This document shows, piece by piece, positions 8,399 to 18,697 of a stretch of 64,000 nt of DNA. The notes under the pieces were generated by a model, which worked only from the letters and a program-made list of their open reading frames with translations, did no database searches and was not told the origin of the DNA. This DNA is from Azospirillum rugosum (GTDB lineage: Bacteria; Pseudomonadota; Alphaproteobacteria; Azospirillales; Azospirillaceae), in the NCBI RefSeq assembly GCF_017876155.1, contig NZ_JAGINP010000021.1, positions 62,001 to 126,000 on the forward strand. Direction: 5' to 3'. How positions within the stretch are numbered: the stretch's first letter is position 1; every line of letters begins with the position of its first letter. Position numbers and translations under genes: made by a program.

Positions 8399-9198
8399 AG
8401 GGTAAATCCGCGCTGTTCTGGCTCGGCCTGGCCGCTGCCGCCGGCGGCGTGCTGTTCCAGACCAGCTACGAGGTCCAGGAGCTTGAGGACAAGCTCGGCT
8501 CCCTGAACCGTCAGATCATGGACGAGCAGGAAGCGATCCAGATCCTGAAAGCGGAATGGAGCTACCTGAACGACCCGACGCGCCTGGAATCGCTTGCCTC
8601 CCAGCATCTTCAGCTGCAGCCGACCGAGGCGCGGCAGTTCGTCGCCATGGACGTGGTGCCCATGCGCCCCGTGCCGCCGCCCGACGCGCCCAAGGCCGGC
8701 GACGGCCTGAAGAACGACGGGAAGCACGACGGCGTGGCGCCGCTGCCGCCCATGGTCCGTCTGGCGCCGTCGGCGCCGGGCACCGCCGTGGCTTCCGGCA
8801 GCAACGCAACCAACAATGGCGGCATCATCCCGGCGTCGCTGCCGTCCGGCATGGCCACCCCGGCCAAGCCGGCCCCGATCAAGCCGTCCACCCTGATCCC
8901 CGGCGCCGGCAAGGCCCCCGCCCTGCCCGCCGCCAAGGCGGCCCCGGCGCCGGCGCCCACCATCAAGCAGGTGGACGTCGCCGCGCGTCCCACGCCGTCC
9001 CAGCCCACGCCGTCCCAGCCCATGCCGACCCAGACGGCGTCCGCCCCCTCCTCGACGGTGAAGACCCTGTCCGTGCCGGCCGCCAAGCAGCCGGCCGCCC
9101 AGCCGGCCGCGGTTGCCGCCGTCCCGGCTCCGCCCCCGGCCCCGAAGGCCACCGACAGCATCGGCGTCCTCGTCGCCCGTCTGGGGGCCAATCGATGA
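8395..9198 (+). CDS. ftsL: Cell division protein FtsL with long Pro/Ala-rich tail
   Basis: 267 residues, about twice the usual FtsL. Residues 5-22 are a single TM segment ([17 protein letters not shown]). Residues about 27-62 are a leucine-zipper-like coiled coil ([19 protein letters not shown], then [19 protein letters not shown]), the core FtsL signature. From residue 100 on, the protein is a low-complexity extension rich in P, A, T and K, including PTPSQ repeats near 9000. FtsL bridges FtsQ and FtsB with FtsW/FtsI in the divisome. The tail would be periplasmic. Start and stop overlap rsmH and ftsI by 4 bases. Confidence 0.88.
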   Translation: MKGKSALFWLGLAAAAGGVLFQTSYEVQELEDKLGSLNRQIMDEQEAIQILKAEWSYLNDPTRLESLASQHLQLQPTEARQFVAMDVVPMRPVPPPDAPKAGDGLKNDGKHDGVAPLPPMVRLAPSAPGTAVASGSNATNNGGIIPASLPSGMATPAKPAPIKPSTLIPGAGKAPALPAAKAAPAPAPTIKQVDVAARPTPSQPTPSQPMPTQTASAPSSTVKTLSVPAAKQPAAQPAAVAAVPAPPPAPKATDSIGVLVARLGANR

Positions 9199-11030
9199 AC
9201 GACCAGCCGCCCGGCTTCGACACCCCCCTCAGTGGGCCGCCCCCCGGCGCCTACGGCGTGCCGCCCCCGGCGTCCAAGCCGCGGACGTCGCTGTCGGTCG
9301 CGCTGGAGCGGAGCCGGAACCGGCTGATGGTCACCGCCGCCATGGTGACGCTGGTCTTCACGGCCATTGGCATCAAGCTGGTGGACGCAACGCTGCTGAG
9401 CCACGCGTCGGAGCCGCGCCAGCGCATGGCGGCGGAGATCGACGCGCCGCCGGTCAACCGCGCCGACATCGTCGACCGCAACGGCAACCTGCTGGCGACC
9501 TCGCTCGCCACGCAGTCGCTCTACGCCGACCCGAAGCTGATCAGCCGGCCGGACGAGGTGGCCAAGAAGCTGTCCGTCGCCCTGCCGGAGCTGGACTACA
9601 AGGAGCTGCTCGGCAAGCTGACCGGCGAGAAGCGATTCGTCTGGATCAAGCGCAACCTGACGCCGAAGCAGCAGGCCGCGGTGTTCCGGCTGGGCCTGCC
9701 CGGCGTCTATTTCGAGCGCGAGGAGCGCCGCTTCTACCCGGCCTCCAACCTGGCCTCGCACATCGTCGGCTTCACCGGCGTGGACAACAACGGCCTGTCC
9801 GGGCTTGAGCAGTCCATGAACAAGCGGCTGGTGAACGAGCCGAACAAGCCGCTCCAGCTGTCGATCGACCTGCGCCTGCAGCACATCCTGAAGAAGGAGC
9901 TGACGGCGACCATCCAGGAATTCAGCGCCATCGGCGCCACCGGCATCATCTTCGACGTGCGCAACGGCGAGGTGCTGTCGATGGTCTCGCTGCCCGATTT
10001 CGATCCGCACGAACCGCCGCCGCTCAACGACAAGGCGGGCCAGGACGCGCTGTTCAACCGGGCGACGCTCGGCGTGTACGAGATGGGCTCGACCTTCAAG
10101 ATCTTCAACACGGCGATGTCGCTGGACTCGGGCAAGATCAAGGTCACCGACGTCTTCGACACGACGCACAACGTTTCGGTCGGGCGCTTCACGATCCGGG
10201 AATACCACCCGTTCCACCACAACCTGAACGTGGCGGAGATCTTCCAGGAGTCGTCCAACCTCGGCTCGCTGCACATGGCGCTGACCGTGGGCGTGGCGGC
10301 GCAGAAGGCCTTCCTGACCAAGCTCGGCCTGACCCGCCCGACGGCGCTGGAGCTGCCGGAGAACGGCTGGCCGCTGGTGCCGAACCCGTGGCGCGAGATC
10401 AACACCATGACCATCTCCTTCGGCCATGGCATGTCGGTCAGCCCGATGCACACGGTGACGGCCGCCGCCTCGACCATCAACGGCGGCGTCCTGCACCCGC
10501 CGACCCTGCTGAAGCGCGACCCCGCGGCCGAGGTGCCGGGCGAGCAGGTCATCGCGCCGCAGACCTCCGCGATGATGCGCCGGCTGTTCCGCTTCGTGGT
10601 CACCGACGGCACGGCCAAGGCGGCCAACGCCAAGGGCTATGTCGTCGGCGGCAAGACCGGCACGGCGGAAAAGCAGAAGGGCCGGCATTACGAGCGCAAC
10701 TCGCGCATGTCGTCCTTCCTCGGCGCCTTCCCGATGCACGACCCGCGCTACATCGTCTACGTGCTGGTCGACGAGCCGAAGGGCACCAAGAAGACCTACG
10801 GCTTCGCGACCGGCGGCTGGGTCGCCGCCCCGGCGGTCGGCCGCGTCGTGAAGCAGATCGGGCCGCTGCTCGGCGTCCCGCCGGTGGACGACGCCTCGCC
10901 CGAGGTCATCAACGCCACCTACATCAACACCGCGGGTCAGACGATCCCGCCTGGACCGCCGCCTCCGCCCGCGCAATCGAAAGGCAGCACCGTTGCTTCT
11001 GTCCCGCCTCCTTCCGGAAAGCAGCGCTGA
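9195..11030 (+). CDS. ftsI: Septal peptidoglycan transpeptidase FtsI (PBP3)
   Basis: 611 residues. A proline-rich cytoplasmic leader (1-30) precedes the TM anchor at about 44-63. The PBP dimerisation domain follows, with DIVDRNGNLLATS. The transpeptidase domain has catalytic motif STFK (Ser299), SSN (353-355) and KTG (487-489). A Pro-rich tail ends the protein. It cross-links septal peptidoglycan with FtsW. The 3' end overlaps murE by 38 bases. Confidence 0.96.
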   Translation: MNDQPPGFDTPLSGPPPGAYGVPPPASKPRTSLSVALERSRNRLMVTAAMVTLVFTAIGIKLVDATLLSHASEPRQRMAAEIDAPPVNRADIVDRNGNLLATSLATQSLYADPKLISRPDEVAKKLSVALPELDYKELLGKLTGEKRFVWIKRNLTPKQQAAVFRLGLPGVYFEREERRFYPASNLASHIVGFTGVDNNGLSGLEQSMNKRLVNEPNKPLQLSIDLRLQHILKKELTATIQEFSAIGATGIIFDVRNGEVLSMVSLPDFDPHEPPPLNDKAGQDALFNRATLGVYEMGSTFKIFNTAMSLDSGKIKVTDVFDTTHNVSVGRFTIREYHPFHHNLNVAEIFQESSNLGSLHMALTVGVAAQKAFLTKLGLTRPTALELPENGWPLVPNPWREINTMTISFGHGMSVSPMHTVTAAASTINGGVLHPPTLLKRDPAAEVPGEQVIAPQTSAMMRRLFRFVVTDGTAKAANAKGYVVGGKTGTAEKQKGRHYERNSRMSSFLGAFPMHDPRYIVYVLVDEPKGTKKTYGFATGGWVAAPAVGRVVKQIGPLLGVPPVDDASPEVINATYINTAGQTIPPGPPPPPAQSKGSTVASVPPPSGKQR

Positions 11031-12453
11031 CGCGCCTGCCGGATCCTCCGCCATCGAGGTGACCGGGCTGACCGCGGACAGCCGCGCGGTCAGGCCCGGT
11101 TTCGTCTTTGCGGCCCTGCCCGGCGCGAAGGCCGACGGGCGCGCCTTCATCGCCGACGCGCTCGCCAAAGGCGCCGTCGCGGTGGTGGCGCCGCATGGCA
11201 CCGCCCTGCCCGCCGGCAGCGCCGCGCTGCTGATCGAGGACGCGGAGCCGCGCCGCCGCTTCGCGCTGATGGCCGCCGCCTTTCACGGCCGCCAGCCGGA
11301 CACGGTGGTGGCGGTGACCGGGACCAACGGCAAGACCTCCACCGTGCAGTTCGCCCGCCAGATCTGGGAGCGGCTGGGCCACCGGGGCGCCAGCCTGGGC
11401 ACGCTGGGGCTGATCGGGCCGGGGCTGGACTCTTACGGCGGGATGACGACGCCGGACCCGGTGTCGCTGCACCGGGATCTGGCCGCGGTCAAGGACGCGG
11501 GGATCGAGCGGCTGGCCATGGAGGCCTCCAGCCATGGGCTGGAGCAGGCGCGGCTGGACGGCGTGACCCTGAAGGCCGCGGGCTTCACCAACCTGACCCG
11601 CGACCACCTGGACTACCACGGCAGCATGGAGGCCTATTTCGAGGCCAAGGCGATGCTGTTCGGCCGGCTGCTGCCGCCGGGCGGGACCGCCGTGCTGAAC
11701 GCCGACAGCGACGCCTTTCCACATCTTTCCGAGATTTGTTCACAGCGCGGTCACCGCGTCTTCGGGTACGGTCTGGCCGGCCGCGAGATACGGGTGAACG
11801 GGGTCGAACCGCTGGCGCACGGCCAGCGCCTCGCCCTGTCCGTGCTGGGCCGCGACACCACCGTGGACCTGCCGCTGGCGGGCCGCTTCCAGGCGTGGAA
11901 CGTGCTGTGCGCGCTCGGCCTGGTGATCGGCTCGGGAGAAGACCGCGACCTTGCTCTGGACACACTGGCAAGCCTGGACGGCGTGCCGGGACGCCTTCAG
12001 CACGTCGCCACGCATCCCAGCGGGGCGACGGTCTACGTCGACTACGCCCACACGCCCGACGCGCTGGAAACGGTGCTGCGGGCGCTGCGGCCGCACGCGG
12101 AGCGCCACCTGGTGGCGGTGTTCGGCTGCGGCGGCGACCGCGACCGCGGCAAGCGGCCGGTGATGGGGGAACTGGCCGGCCGCCTGGCCGACCGCGCCAT
12201 CGTCACCGACGACAATCCGCGCACCGAGGTGCCGGCGGCCATCCGCAAGGAGGTGCTGGCGGGCCACCCCGGCCTGGAGGAGATCGGCGACCGGCGCGAG
12301 GCCATCCGCGCCGCCGTCAAGGGCTTGCAGGCCGGTGACGTCCTGGTCATCGCCGGCAAGGGACACGAGCATGGGCAGACCGTCGGCACGGTGGTTCTGC
12401 CCTTCGACGACGCGACCGAGGCAAGGGCCGCCGTAGCGGAGGTTGGAGCATGA
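10993..12453 (+). CDS. murE: UDP-MurNAc-L-Ala-D-Glu:meso-DAP ligase MurE
   Basis: 486 residues. The chosen start is TTG at 10993, giving MLLSRLLPES, which aligns with the usual MurE opening and has AAAGG about 8 bases upstream. This overlaps ftsI by 38 bases. Features: GLTADSRAVRPG N-domain, ATP loop VTGTNGKTS, and DDNPRTE whose DNPR indicates meso-diaminopimelate as the added amino acid. It catalyses the third amino-acid addition to the Park nucleotide in the cytoplasm. Overlaps murF by 4 bases. Confidence 0.95.
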   Translation: MLLSRLLPESSADAPAGSSAIEVTGLTADSRAVRPGFVFAALPGAKADGRAFIADALAKGAVAVVAPHGTALPAGSAALLIEDAEPRRRFALMAAAFHGRQPDTVVAVTGTNGKTSTVQFARQIWERLGHRGASLGTLGLIGPGLDSYGGMTTPDPVSLHRDLAAVKDAGIERLAMEASSHGLEQARLDGVTLKAAGFTNLTRDHLDYHGSMEAYFEAKAMLFGRLLPPGGTAVLNADSDAFPHLSEICSQRGHRVFGYGLAGREIRVNGVEPLAHGQRLALSVLGRDTTVDLPLAGRFQAWNVLCALGLVIGSGEDRDLALDTLASLDGVPGRLQHVATHPSGATVYVDYAHTPDALETVLRALRPHAERHLVAVFGCGGDRDRGKRPVMGELAGRLADRAIVTDDNPRTEVPAAIRKEVLAGHPGLEEIGDRREAIRAAVKGLQAGDVLVIAGKGHEHGQTVGTVVLPFDDATEARAAVAEVGA

Positions 12454-13922
12454 GCGACGAGAAGGCCGTTCTTTGGACCGCCGAGGATGCCGCCGCCGCC
12501 ACCAATGGGCAGGCGACGCGCCCCTGGACGGCCACCGGCGTCACCATCGACAGCCGCAAGGTTGAGCCCGGCGACCTGTTCGTCGCGATCAAGGGGCCGA
12601 ACTTCGACGGCCACGACTTCGTCGCCAAGGCGCTGGAGGCCGGCGCTGCCGCAGCATTGGTCAGCACCGTGCCGCCGGGCGTGCCCGGTGACGCGTCGCT
12701 GCTGGCCGTGGAGCAGGACACGCTGGCGGCCCTCGCCGACCTCGGCAACGTCGCGCGGCTGCGCAGCAAGGCGAAGGTGATCGGCGTCACCGGGTCGGTC
12801 GGCAAGACCGGCACCAAGGAGGCGCTGCGCCACGTCCTGTCGGCGCAGGGCCTGACCTTCGCCACCGAGGGCAGCCTGAACAACCATTGGGGCGTGCCGC
12901 TGTCGCTGGCCCGCCTGCCGGCCGACCGCGAGTTCGCCATCTTCGAGCTGGGCATGAACCACGCCGGCGAGATCGGCCCGCTGTCGCGCCAGGTCATGCC
13001 GGACGTCGCCGTGATCACCACGGTGGAGCCGGCGCACCTGGAGTTCTTCAGCTCCGTCGAGGCGATCGCCGACGCGAAGGCCGAGATCTTCGAGGGGATG
13101 AACCCCAACGGCGTCGCCGTGCTGAACCGCGACAACCCGCATTTCGGCCGGCTGCTGGCCGCCGCCCGCACCCAGGGGCTGAGCCGCATCTGGAGCTTCG
13201 GCGCCCACGAGGACGCGGAGGCGCGGCTGCTCGACTGCTCGCTCCACGCGACCTGCAGCGCGGTCACCGCGGTGATCCTGGGCGAGCGCATCCAGTATTG
13301 CCTGGCGCTGCCCGGCAAGCATTGGGTGATGAACAGCCTGGCCGTGCTGCTGGCCGTGAAGGCGGTGGGCGGCGACGTCGCCGCGGCGGCGCGGTCGCTG
13401 TCCTCCATCCAGCCGGTCAAGGGCCGCGGCACGCGCAAGCGCATCCACGCCGCGCGCGGCGCCCTGACCCTGATCGACGAGAGCTACAACGCCAGCCCGG
13501 CGGCCATGGCCGCGACCTTCGAGGTGCTGGGCAAGATCGACCCCGGCGCCGGCGGGCGCCGCATCGCGGTGCTGGGCGACATGCGCGAACTGGGCGAGCG
13601 CGCCGACGCGCTGCACGCCCAGCTTGCCGAGCCGCTGAAGGCCGCGCATGTGGACGCGGTCTACGCCTGCGGCCCGCACATGCGCGCCCTGTTCGACCGG
13701 CTGCCCGCGGCGATGCGCGGCGGCTGGGCGGAGACGAGCGCGGAGTTGGCCGCCGTCGTGACGGGCGCCGTCAAGGGCGGCGACGTCGTGCTGGTCAAGG
13801 GATCGCTGGGCAGCCGCATGGCGGTGGTGGTGGAGGCGCTCTCCGCGCTGGACACCCGACAGGACAAGAATCAAAGCACGTCGGCGGCTGCGCAGGCCGC
13901 GGCGAACGGACAACGAGGCTGA
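12450..13922 (+). CDS. murF: UDP-MurNAc-tripeptide:D-Ala-D-Ala ligase MurF
   Basis: 490 residues. The N-domain [18 protein letters not shown], the P-loop [12 protein letters not shown], the [11 protein letters not shown] segment and [11 protein letters not shown] are typical MurF motifs. It adds D-Ala-D-Ala to the UDP-MurNAc-tripeptide, the product partner of Ddl encoded downstream. The start overlaps the murE stop (ATGA). The last 20 residues are Ala/Gln-rich. Confidence 0.95.
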   Translation: MSDEKAVLWTAEDAAAATNGQATRPWTATGVTIDSRKVEPGDLFVAIKGPNFDGHDFVAKALEAGAAAALVSTVPPGVPGDASLLAVEQDTLAALADLGNVARLRSKAKVIGVTGSVGKTGTKEALRHVLSAQGLTFATEGSLNNHWGVPLSLARLPADREFAIFELGMNHAGEIGPLSRQVMPDVAVITTVEPAHLEFFSSVEAIADAKAEIFEGMNPNGVAVLNRDNPHFGRLLAAARTQGLSRIWSFGAHEDAEARLLDCSLHATCSAVTAVILGERIQYCLALPGKHWVMNSLAVLLAVKAVGGDVAAAARSLSSIQPVKGRGTRKRIHAARGALTLIDESYNASPAAMAATFEVLGKIDPGAGGRRIAVLGDMRELGERADALHAQLAEPLKAAHVDAVYACGPHMRALFDRLPAAMRGGWAETSAELAAVVTGAVKGGDVVLVKGSLGSRMAVVVEALSALDTRQDKNQSTSAAAQAAANGQRG

Positions 13923-13932
13923 CCGGTTCATT

Positions 13933-15018
13933 ATGCTCTACAACCTGCTCTTCCCCCTGGCGGACGTCTTCACGCCGTTCAACCTGTTCCGGTACCTGAC
14001 CTTCCGGACGGGCGGCGCGGTGCTGACGGCGCTCGTCATCAGCTTCATGTTCTTCCCGCGCCTGATCGCGTGGCTGAAGAGCAAGCAGGGCGAAGGCCAG
14101 CCGATCCGCACGGACGGCCCGGAAAGCCACATGAAGAAGAAGGGCACGCCCACCATGGGCGGCCTGATGATCCTGATCGCGGTCACGATCAGCACGCTGC
14201 TGTGGGTCGACCTGACCAACGCCTACACCTGGATCGTGCTGCTGGTGACCATCGGCTACGGCCTGATCGGCTTCGGCGACGACTACCTGAAGCTGACCAA
14301 GCGCAACACCAAGGGCCTGTCGGGCCGCTTCCGCCTGACCTGGGAGATCGTCATCGGCGTGGCCGCCTCGGCGGCGATCATGTTCGTGTCGGCCCCGCCG
14401 CTGTCCGGCGGGCTGGCCGTGCCCTTCGTGAAGGACTTCCTGATCCAGCTGTCCTGGTTCTTCATCCCGCTGGGCGCCTTCATCATGGTGGGCGCGTCCA
14501 ACGCGGTGAACCTGACGGACGGCCTTGATGGCCTCGCCATCGTTCCGACGATGATCGCGGCGGCTTGCTTCGGCCTGATCAGCTACCTGACCGGCAACGC
14601 GATCTTCGCCAACTACCTGCAAATCCATCATGTGCCGGGCGCGGGCGAGCTTGCCGTTTTCTGCGGGGCTCTGGTCGGTGCTGGCATCGGCTTCCTCTGG
14701 TACAACGCGCCCCCCGCCATGGTCTTCATGGGCGACACCGGCTCGCTGGCTCTCGGCGGCGCGCTGGGTGCGGTCAGCGTGGTCACCAAGCACGAGATCG
14801 TGCTGGCGATCATCGGCGGCCTGTTCGTGTTGGAGACCGTGTCGGTGATCGTCCAGGTCGCCTCCTTCAAGCTGACCGGCAAGCGGGTGTTCCGCATGGC
14901 CCCCCTGCACCATCACTTCGAGAAGAAGGGATGGGCGGAATCCACCGTGGTCATCCGCTTCTGGATCATCGCCTCCATCCTGGCCCTGGTCGGGCTGTCC
15001 ACGCTGAAGCTCCGTTAA
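13933..15018 (+). CDS. mraY: Phospho-MurNAc-pentapeptide transferase MraY
   Basis: 361 residues and about ten TM helices. Conserved motifs: [13 protein letters not shown], the GFGDDYLK catalytic aspartates, [10 protein letters not shown], and [10 protein letters not shown]. It transfers phospho-MurNAc-pentapeptide to undecaprenyl phosphate at the inner membrane to make lipid I. It lies 10 bases after murF. Confidence 0.97.
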   Translation: MLYNLLFPLADVFTPFNLFRYLTFRTGGAVLTALVISFMFFPRLIAWLKSKQGEGQPIRTDGPESHMKKKGTPTMGGLMILIAVTISTLLWVDLTNAYTWIVLLVTIGYGLIGFGDDYLKLTKRNTKGLSGRFRLTWEIVIGVAASAAIMFVSAPPLSGGLAVPFVKDFLIQLSWFFIPLGAFIMVGASNAVNLTDGLDGLAIVPTMIAAACFGLISYLTGNAIFANYLQIHHVPGAGELAVFCGALVGAGIGFLWYNAPPAMVFMGDTGSLALGGALGAVSVVTKHEIVLAIIGGLFVLETVSVIVQVASFKLTGKRVFRMAPLHHHFEKKGWAESTVVIRFWIIASILALVGLSTLKLR

Positions 15019-15031
15019 GGGCGCCCCCTCG

Positions 15032-16420
15032 ATGATCAACCTCTTCTACATGGACGGGCTGCCGGTGGCGGTGATGGGGCTGGGCAAGTCCGGCCTCGCC
15101 ACGGCCGAGGCGCTGGCCCGCAGCGGCGCCGACGTGTGGGTCTGGGACGACAAGGAAGCGAGCCGCGAGGCCGCCGCGGCCAAGGGCTACAAGGTCGTGG
15201 ACCTGATGACGGCGGACCTGTCGGAGTTGACGACCATCGTCTGGTCGCCGGGCATCCCGCACAGCTTCCCCAAGCCGCACCCCGTGGCGGAGCGCGCCCG
15301 CGCCGCCGGGATCGAGTTGGTCTGCGACATCGAGCTGCTGGCCCGCGCGGAGCGCGACAGCGCCTATCTCGGCATCACCGGGACGAACGGGAAATCCACG
15401 ACGACCACGCTGGTCGGCCATGTGATGGAGGCCGCCGGGCGCCGCATCGCCGTGGGCGGCAACCTGGGCACGCCGGTGCTGACCTTCCCCAGCCTGGGCG
15501 GCGGCGGCACCTACGTGCTGGAGATGTCGAGCTACCAGCTGGAGCTGACCGTCTCCATCACCTACGACGTGGCGGTCCTGCTGAACATCACGCCGGACCA
15601 TCTGGACCGGCACGGCGGCATGGACGGCTACGTCGCCGCGAAGAAGCTGATCTTCCACCGCCAGACCAAGCCGCGCACCGCGGTGATCGGCGTGGACGAC
15701 GCGCATTGCCGCAAGATCCATGAAGAGCTGGTCGCCAAGGGTGACCAGATCGTCTGGCCGATCTCCGCCGAGGGGGCCGTCGCCGGCGGCATCTACGCTG
15801 CGGACGGCTGGCTGGTTGACGACACGGAGGGCAACGCGGAGCGCGTGGCGGAGCTTTCCAAGTTCCCGGCGCTGCTCGGCAAGCACAACTGGCAGAACGC
15901 CGCGGCGGCCTACGCGGCCTGCAAGGCGGCGGGCGTGCCGGCCCCGGCCATCGTCGCCGCCATGACCACCTTCCCCGGCCTCGCCCACCGGCAGCAGCTG
16001 GTGCGGACCATCGATGGCGTGCGCTTCGTCAACGACAGCAAGGCGACCAACGCCGACGCCACCGAGAAGGCGCTCGCCACCTTCGACCCGATCTACTGGA
16101 TCCTGGGCGGCCAGGCGAAGGAGACGGGGCTCGACGGGCTGGAGGGCCTGATGGGCCGCGTGCGGCACGCCTTCCTGATCGGCGAGGCGTCGGACCGCTT
16201 CGCCGCGTGGCTGGAGGCCAACAAGGTTCCCTACACGCGCTGCGGCACGCTGGACGTCGCCGTGAACGTGGCGGCGGAGTTGGCGTTGGCGGAGCGGCTG
16301 CCCAACGCCTGCGTGCTGCTGTCGCCGGCCTGCGCGTCCTGGGACCAGTTCGCGAATTTCGAGAAGCGCGGCGAGGCCTTCGCCGCGGCGGTCAACCGTC
16401 TTGAGGGGGACGCGGCCTGA
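15032..16420 (+). CDS. murD: UDP-MurNAc-L-Ala:D-Glu ligase MurD
   Basis: 462 residues. The Rossmann-like N-domain has VMGLGKSGLATAEAL, the ATP loop is ITGTNGKSTTTTL, and the MSSYQLE and INDSKATN-equivalent (VNDSKATNADAT) motifs are present. It adds D-glutamate to UDP-MurNAc-L-Ala. A second in-frame ATG at 15050 would give MDGLPVAVMGLGK and is a possible start. It is followed by ftsW after one base. Confidence 0.95.
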   Translation: MINLFYMDGLPVAVMGLGKSGLATAEALARSGADVWVWDDKEASREAAAAKGYKVVDLMTADLSELTTIVWSPGIPHSFPKPHPVAERARAAGIELVCDIELLARAERDSAYLGITGTNGKSTTTTLVGHVMEAAGRRIAVGGNLGTPVLTFPSLGGGGTYVLEMSSYQLELTVSITYDVAVLLNITPDHLDRHGGMDGYVAAKKLIFHRQTKPRTAVIGVDDAHCRKIHEELVAKGDQIVWPISAEGAVAGGIYAADGWLVDDTEGNAERVAELSKFPALLGKHNWQNAAAAYAACKAAGVPAPAIVAAMTTFPGLAHRQQLVRTIDGVRFVNDSKATNADATEKALATFDPIYWILGGQAKETGLDGLEGLMGRVRHAFLIGEASDRFAAWLEANKVPYTRCGTLDVAVNVAAELALAERLPNACVLLSPACASWDQFANFEKRGEAFAAAVNRLEGDAA

Positions 16421-16421
16421 C

Positions 16422-17543
16422 ATGATGACGTTCGACCGTACCGACCAATCCGTCTTCGGCCGCTGGTGGTGGACCGTGGACCGCTGGCAGCTTCTGGCGC
16501 TGGCGGTGCTGATGGCGGTCGGCACGGTGCTGATCACGGCGGCGAGCCCGCCCGTGGCCGAGCGCATCGGCATCCAGGACACCTTCTACTTCGTCGAACG
16601 CCACCTGATGATGCTGGTCCCCAGCATCGCGCTGATGTGCGCCGTCTCGCTGCTGAGCCCGCGGGGCATCCGGCGCACGGCGCTGGTCGTCTTCCTGGTC
16701 GCGGTGGCGCTGGTCTACGCGACGCTGGTGGTCGGCGTGGAGATCAAGGGCGCCAAGCGCTGGATCCACATCCCCGGCCTGTCGATCCAGCCGTCGGAGT
16801 TCGTGAAGCCCGCCTTCGCGGTGGTCGGCGCCTGGCTGTTCTCCCTGTCGCGCACCAACCCCGGCTTCCCCGGCGCGCTGCTGTCCATCGTGCTGTACGC
16901 CTTCACCATCGCCGGCCTGCTGATGCAGCCGGACCTGGGCATGACCGTGGTCGTGTCGGCGGTGTGGTTCTCGCAGTTCTTCCTGGCCGGGCTGAACGTG
17001 ATCCTGGTCGCCATCCTGGGCGTGCTGGGCGGCGTCGGGCTGGTCGCGGCCTATTTCACGCTGCCGCACGTGCACAGCCGCATCAACCGCTTCCTCGACC
17101 CGGCGGCCGGCGACAACTACCAGGTCAGCCGCTCGCTGGAGGCCTTCGCCAACGGCGGCCTGCTGGGCACCGGCCCCGGCCAGGGCACGGTCAAGTTCTC
17201 CCTGCCGGACAGCCACGCCGACTTCATCTTCGCCGTCGCCGGCGAGGAGATGGGGCTGATCTTCTGCCTGCTGATCATCATCCTGTTCGCCTTCATCGTG
17301 CTGCGCGGCTTCGCCCGCGTCTTCAACGACAGCAACTACTTCGTTCTGCTGGCGGCGAGCGGCCTGCTGATCCAGTTCGGGCTTCAGGCGGCGATCAACA
17401 TGGGCTCCGCCCTGCACCTGATGCCGACCAAGGGCATGACGCTGCCCTTCATCTCCTACGGCGGCTCGTCGCTGATCGCGCTGGGCTTCGGCATGGGCAT
17501 GGTGCTGGCGCTGACCCGCAAGCGCTTCGGCCCGGCGGAGTGA
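16422..17543 (+). CDS. ftsW: Septal peptidoglycan glycosyltransferase FtsW (SEDS)
   Basis: 373 residues and about ten TM helices. SEDS motifs: IQPSEFVKPAF, the long periplasmic loop with RFLDPAAGDNYQ, and the end ISYGGSSLIALGFGMGMVL. It polymerises septal glycan from lipid II together with FtsI. Start ATG at 16422 is preferred over an upstream TTG at 16401, because GAGGGGG lies about 12 bases before it. ATG 16425 is also possible. Confidence 0.95.
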   Translation: MMTFDRTDQSVFGRWWWTVDRWQLLALAVLMAVGTVLITAASPPVAERIGIQDTFYFVERHLMMLVPSIALMCAVSLLSPRGIRRTALVVFLVAVALVYATLVVGVEIKGAKRWIHIPGLSIQPSEFVKPAFAVVGAWLFSLSRTNPGFPGALLSIVLYAFTIAGLLMQPDLGMTVVVSAVWFSQFFLAGLNVILVAILGVLGGVGLVAAYFTLPHVHSRINRFLDPAAGDNYQVSRSLEAFANGGLLGTGPGQGTVKFSLPDSHADFIFAVAGEEMGLIFCLLIIILFAFIVLRGFARVFNDSNYFVLLAASGLLIQFGLQAAINMGSALHLMPTKGMTLPFISYGGSSLIALGFGMGMVLALTRKRFGPAE

Positions 17544-17551
17544 CGCGCAAG

Positions 17552-18697
17552 ATGGCGAAACCCGCTTCGGAAAAACCCATCGTCCTGGCCGCCGGCGGCA
17601 CCGGCGGGCACTTCTTCCCGGCGGAAGCCCTGGCGCGGGAACTGCTGGCCCGCGGCCGCAAGGTGGAGCTGGTCACCGACAAGCGCGGCCAGGCCTTCGG
17701 CGACAGCCTGCCGGAGGTGCCGGTCCACCGCATCCGCGCCGCCGCCCCCGGCGGCAGCGTGGTCGGCAAGCTGAAGGCGGCTTGGCAGATGGGCCTGGGC
17801 CTGCTGGCGGCCAACGCGCTGATGCGCCACCTGGAGCCGGCGGCGGTCGTCGGCTTCGGCGGCTACCCGTCGGTGCCCACGGTCTACGCCGCCGCCCAGG
17901 CCCGCGTGCCGGTGCTGCTGCACGAGCAGAACGCCGTGCTCGGCCGCGCCAACCGCATGCTGGTCGCCGCGGCAAAGCGGCTGGCCGTCGCCTTCCCGGA
18001 GATTTCGGCGGTCAAGGACGACCACCGGTCCAAGATCGTGCGCACGGGCAACCCGGTCCGCCCGGCCATCGCCGCCAAGCGCGACGCGGCCTACGAGGCA
18101 CCCACCGCGGCTGGCCCCATCCGCATCCTGGTCATGGGCGGCAGCCAGGGCGCCCGCGTCTTTTCCGAGGTGATCCCGGCGGCGCTGGGCAAGCTGCCCG
18201 CGGACCTGCGCGCCCGCATCCATCTGGCGCAGCAGTGCCGGCCGGAGGATCTGGAGGCCGCGCGCGCCGCTTACGCCGGCATGGGCCTAAGCGGGCTGGA
18301 GCTGGAGAGCTTCTTCCGCGACGTGCCGGAGCGGCTGGCGGGCTGCCACCTCGCCATCACGCGGGCCGGCGCCTCGACCATCGCGGAGCTGACCTGCATC
18401 GGCCGGCCGGCCCTGCTGGTCCCCTACCCGCATGCCATGGATGATCACCAGACCGCCAACGCAAAACAGCTTGCATCGGCCGGTGCTTCGTGGCTCATGC
18501 CGCAAACCGACTTCACCGCCGACGCGCTGGCCGCGCGCCTGACCGACCTGCTGGGTTCGCCCGACGCCTTGGCGAAGGGTGCCGAAGCCGCGCGGGCCTG
18601 GGGCATGGCCGACGCGGCGCGCCGGCTGGCCGACGCGGTTCTGGACATGATCGGCGCCAACGCAAACACGAACAGCACCAGGGAGGCCGCGGTATGA
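17552..18697 (+). CDS. murG: Lipid II synthase MurG
   Basis: 381 residues. Glycine loop LAAGGTGGHFFPA at the N-terminus, GFGGYPSVP, HEQNAVLGRANR, GGSQGARVFSEV and the UDP-sugar site ITRAGASTIAELT. It adds GlcNAc to lipid I on the cytoplasmic membrane face. A GTG at 17540 overlapping the ftsW stop would add four residues (MTRK); ATG 17552 with GGCGGAG upstream is equally plausible. Confidence 0.95.
   Translation: MAKPASEKPIVLAAGGTGGHFFPAEALARELLARGRKVELVTDKRGQAFGDSLPEVPVHRIRAAAPGGSVVGKLKAAWQMGLGLLAANALMRHLEPAAVVGFGGYPSVPTVYAAAQARVPVLLHEQNAVLGRANRMLVAAAKRLAVAFPEISAVKDDHRSKIVRTGNPVRPAIAAKRDAAYEAPTAAGPIRILVMGGSQGARVFSEVIPAALGKLPADLRARIHLAQQCRPEDLEAARAAYAGMGLSGLELESFFRDVPERLAGCHLAITRAGASTIAELTCIGRPALLVPYPHAMDDHQTANAKQLASAGASWLMPQTDFTADALAARLTDLLGSPDALAKGAEAARAWGMADAARRLADAVLDMIGANANTNSTREAAV

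Noticed and set aside
10993-11030. Frameshift or mis-assembly between ftsI and murE because of a 38-base overlap
   Set aside because: Both proteins have complete family ends and the TTG start has a fitting ribosome site; overlaps are the rule in this operon.
8610-11201. 863-codon open frame on the minus strand across ftsL-ftsI
   Set aside because: Antisense shadow of two well-identified genes, caused by high third-position GC; composition is Arg/Gly/His-rich and unlike protein.
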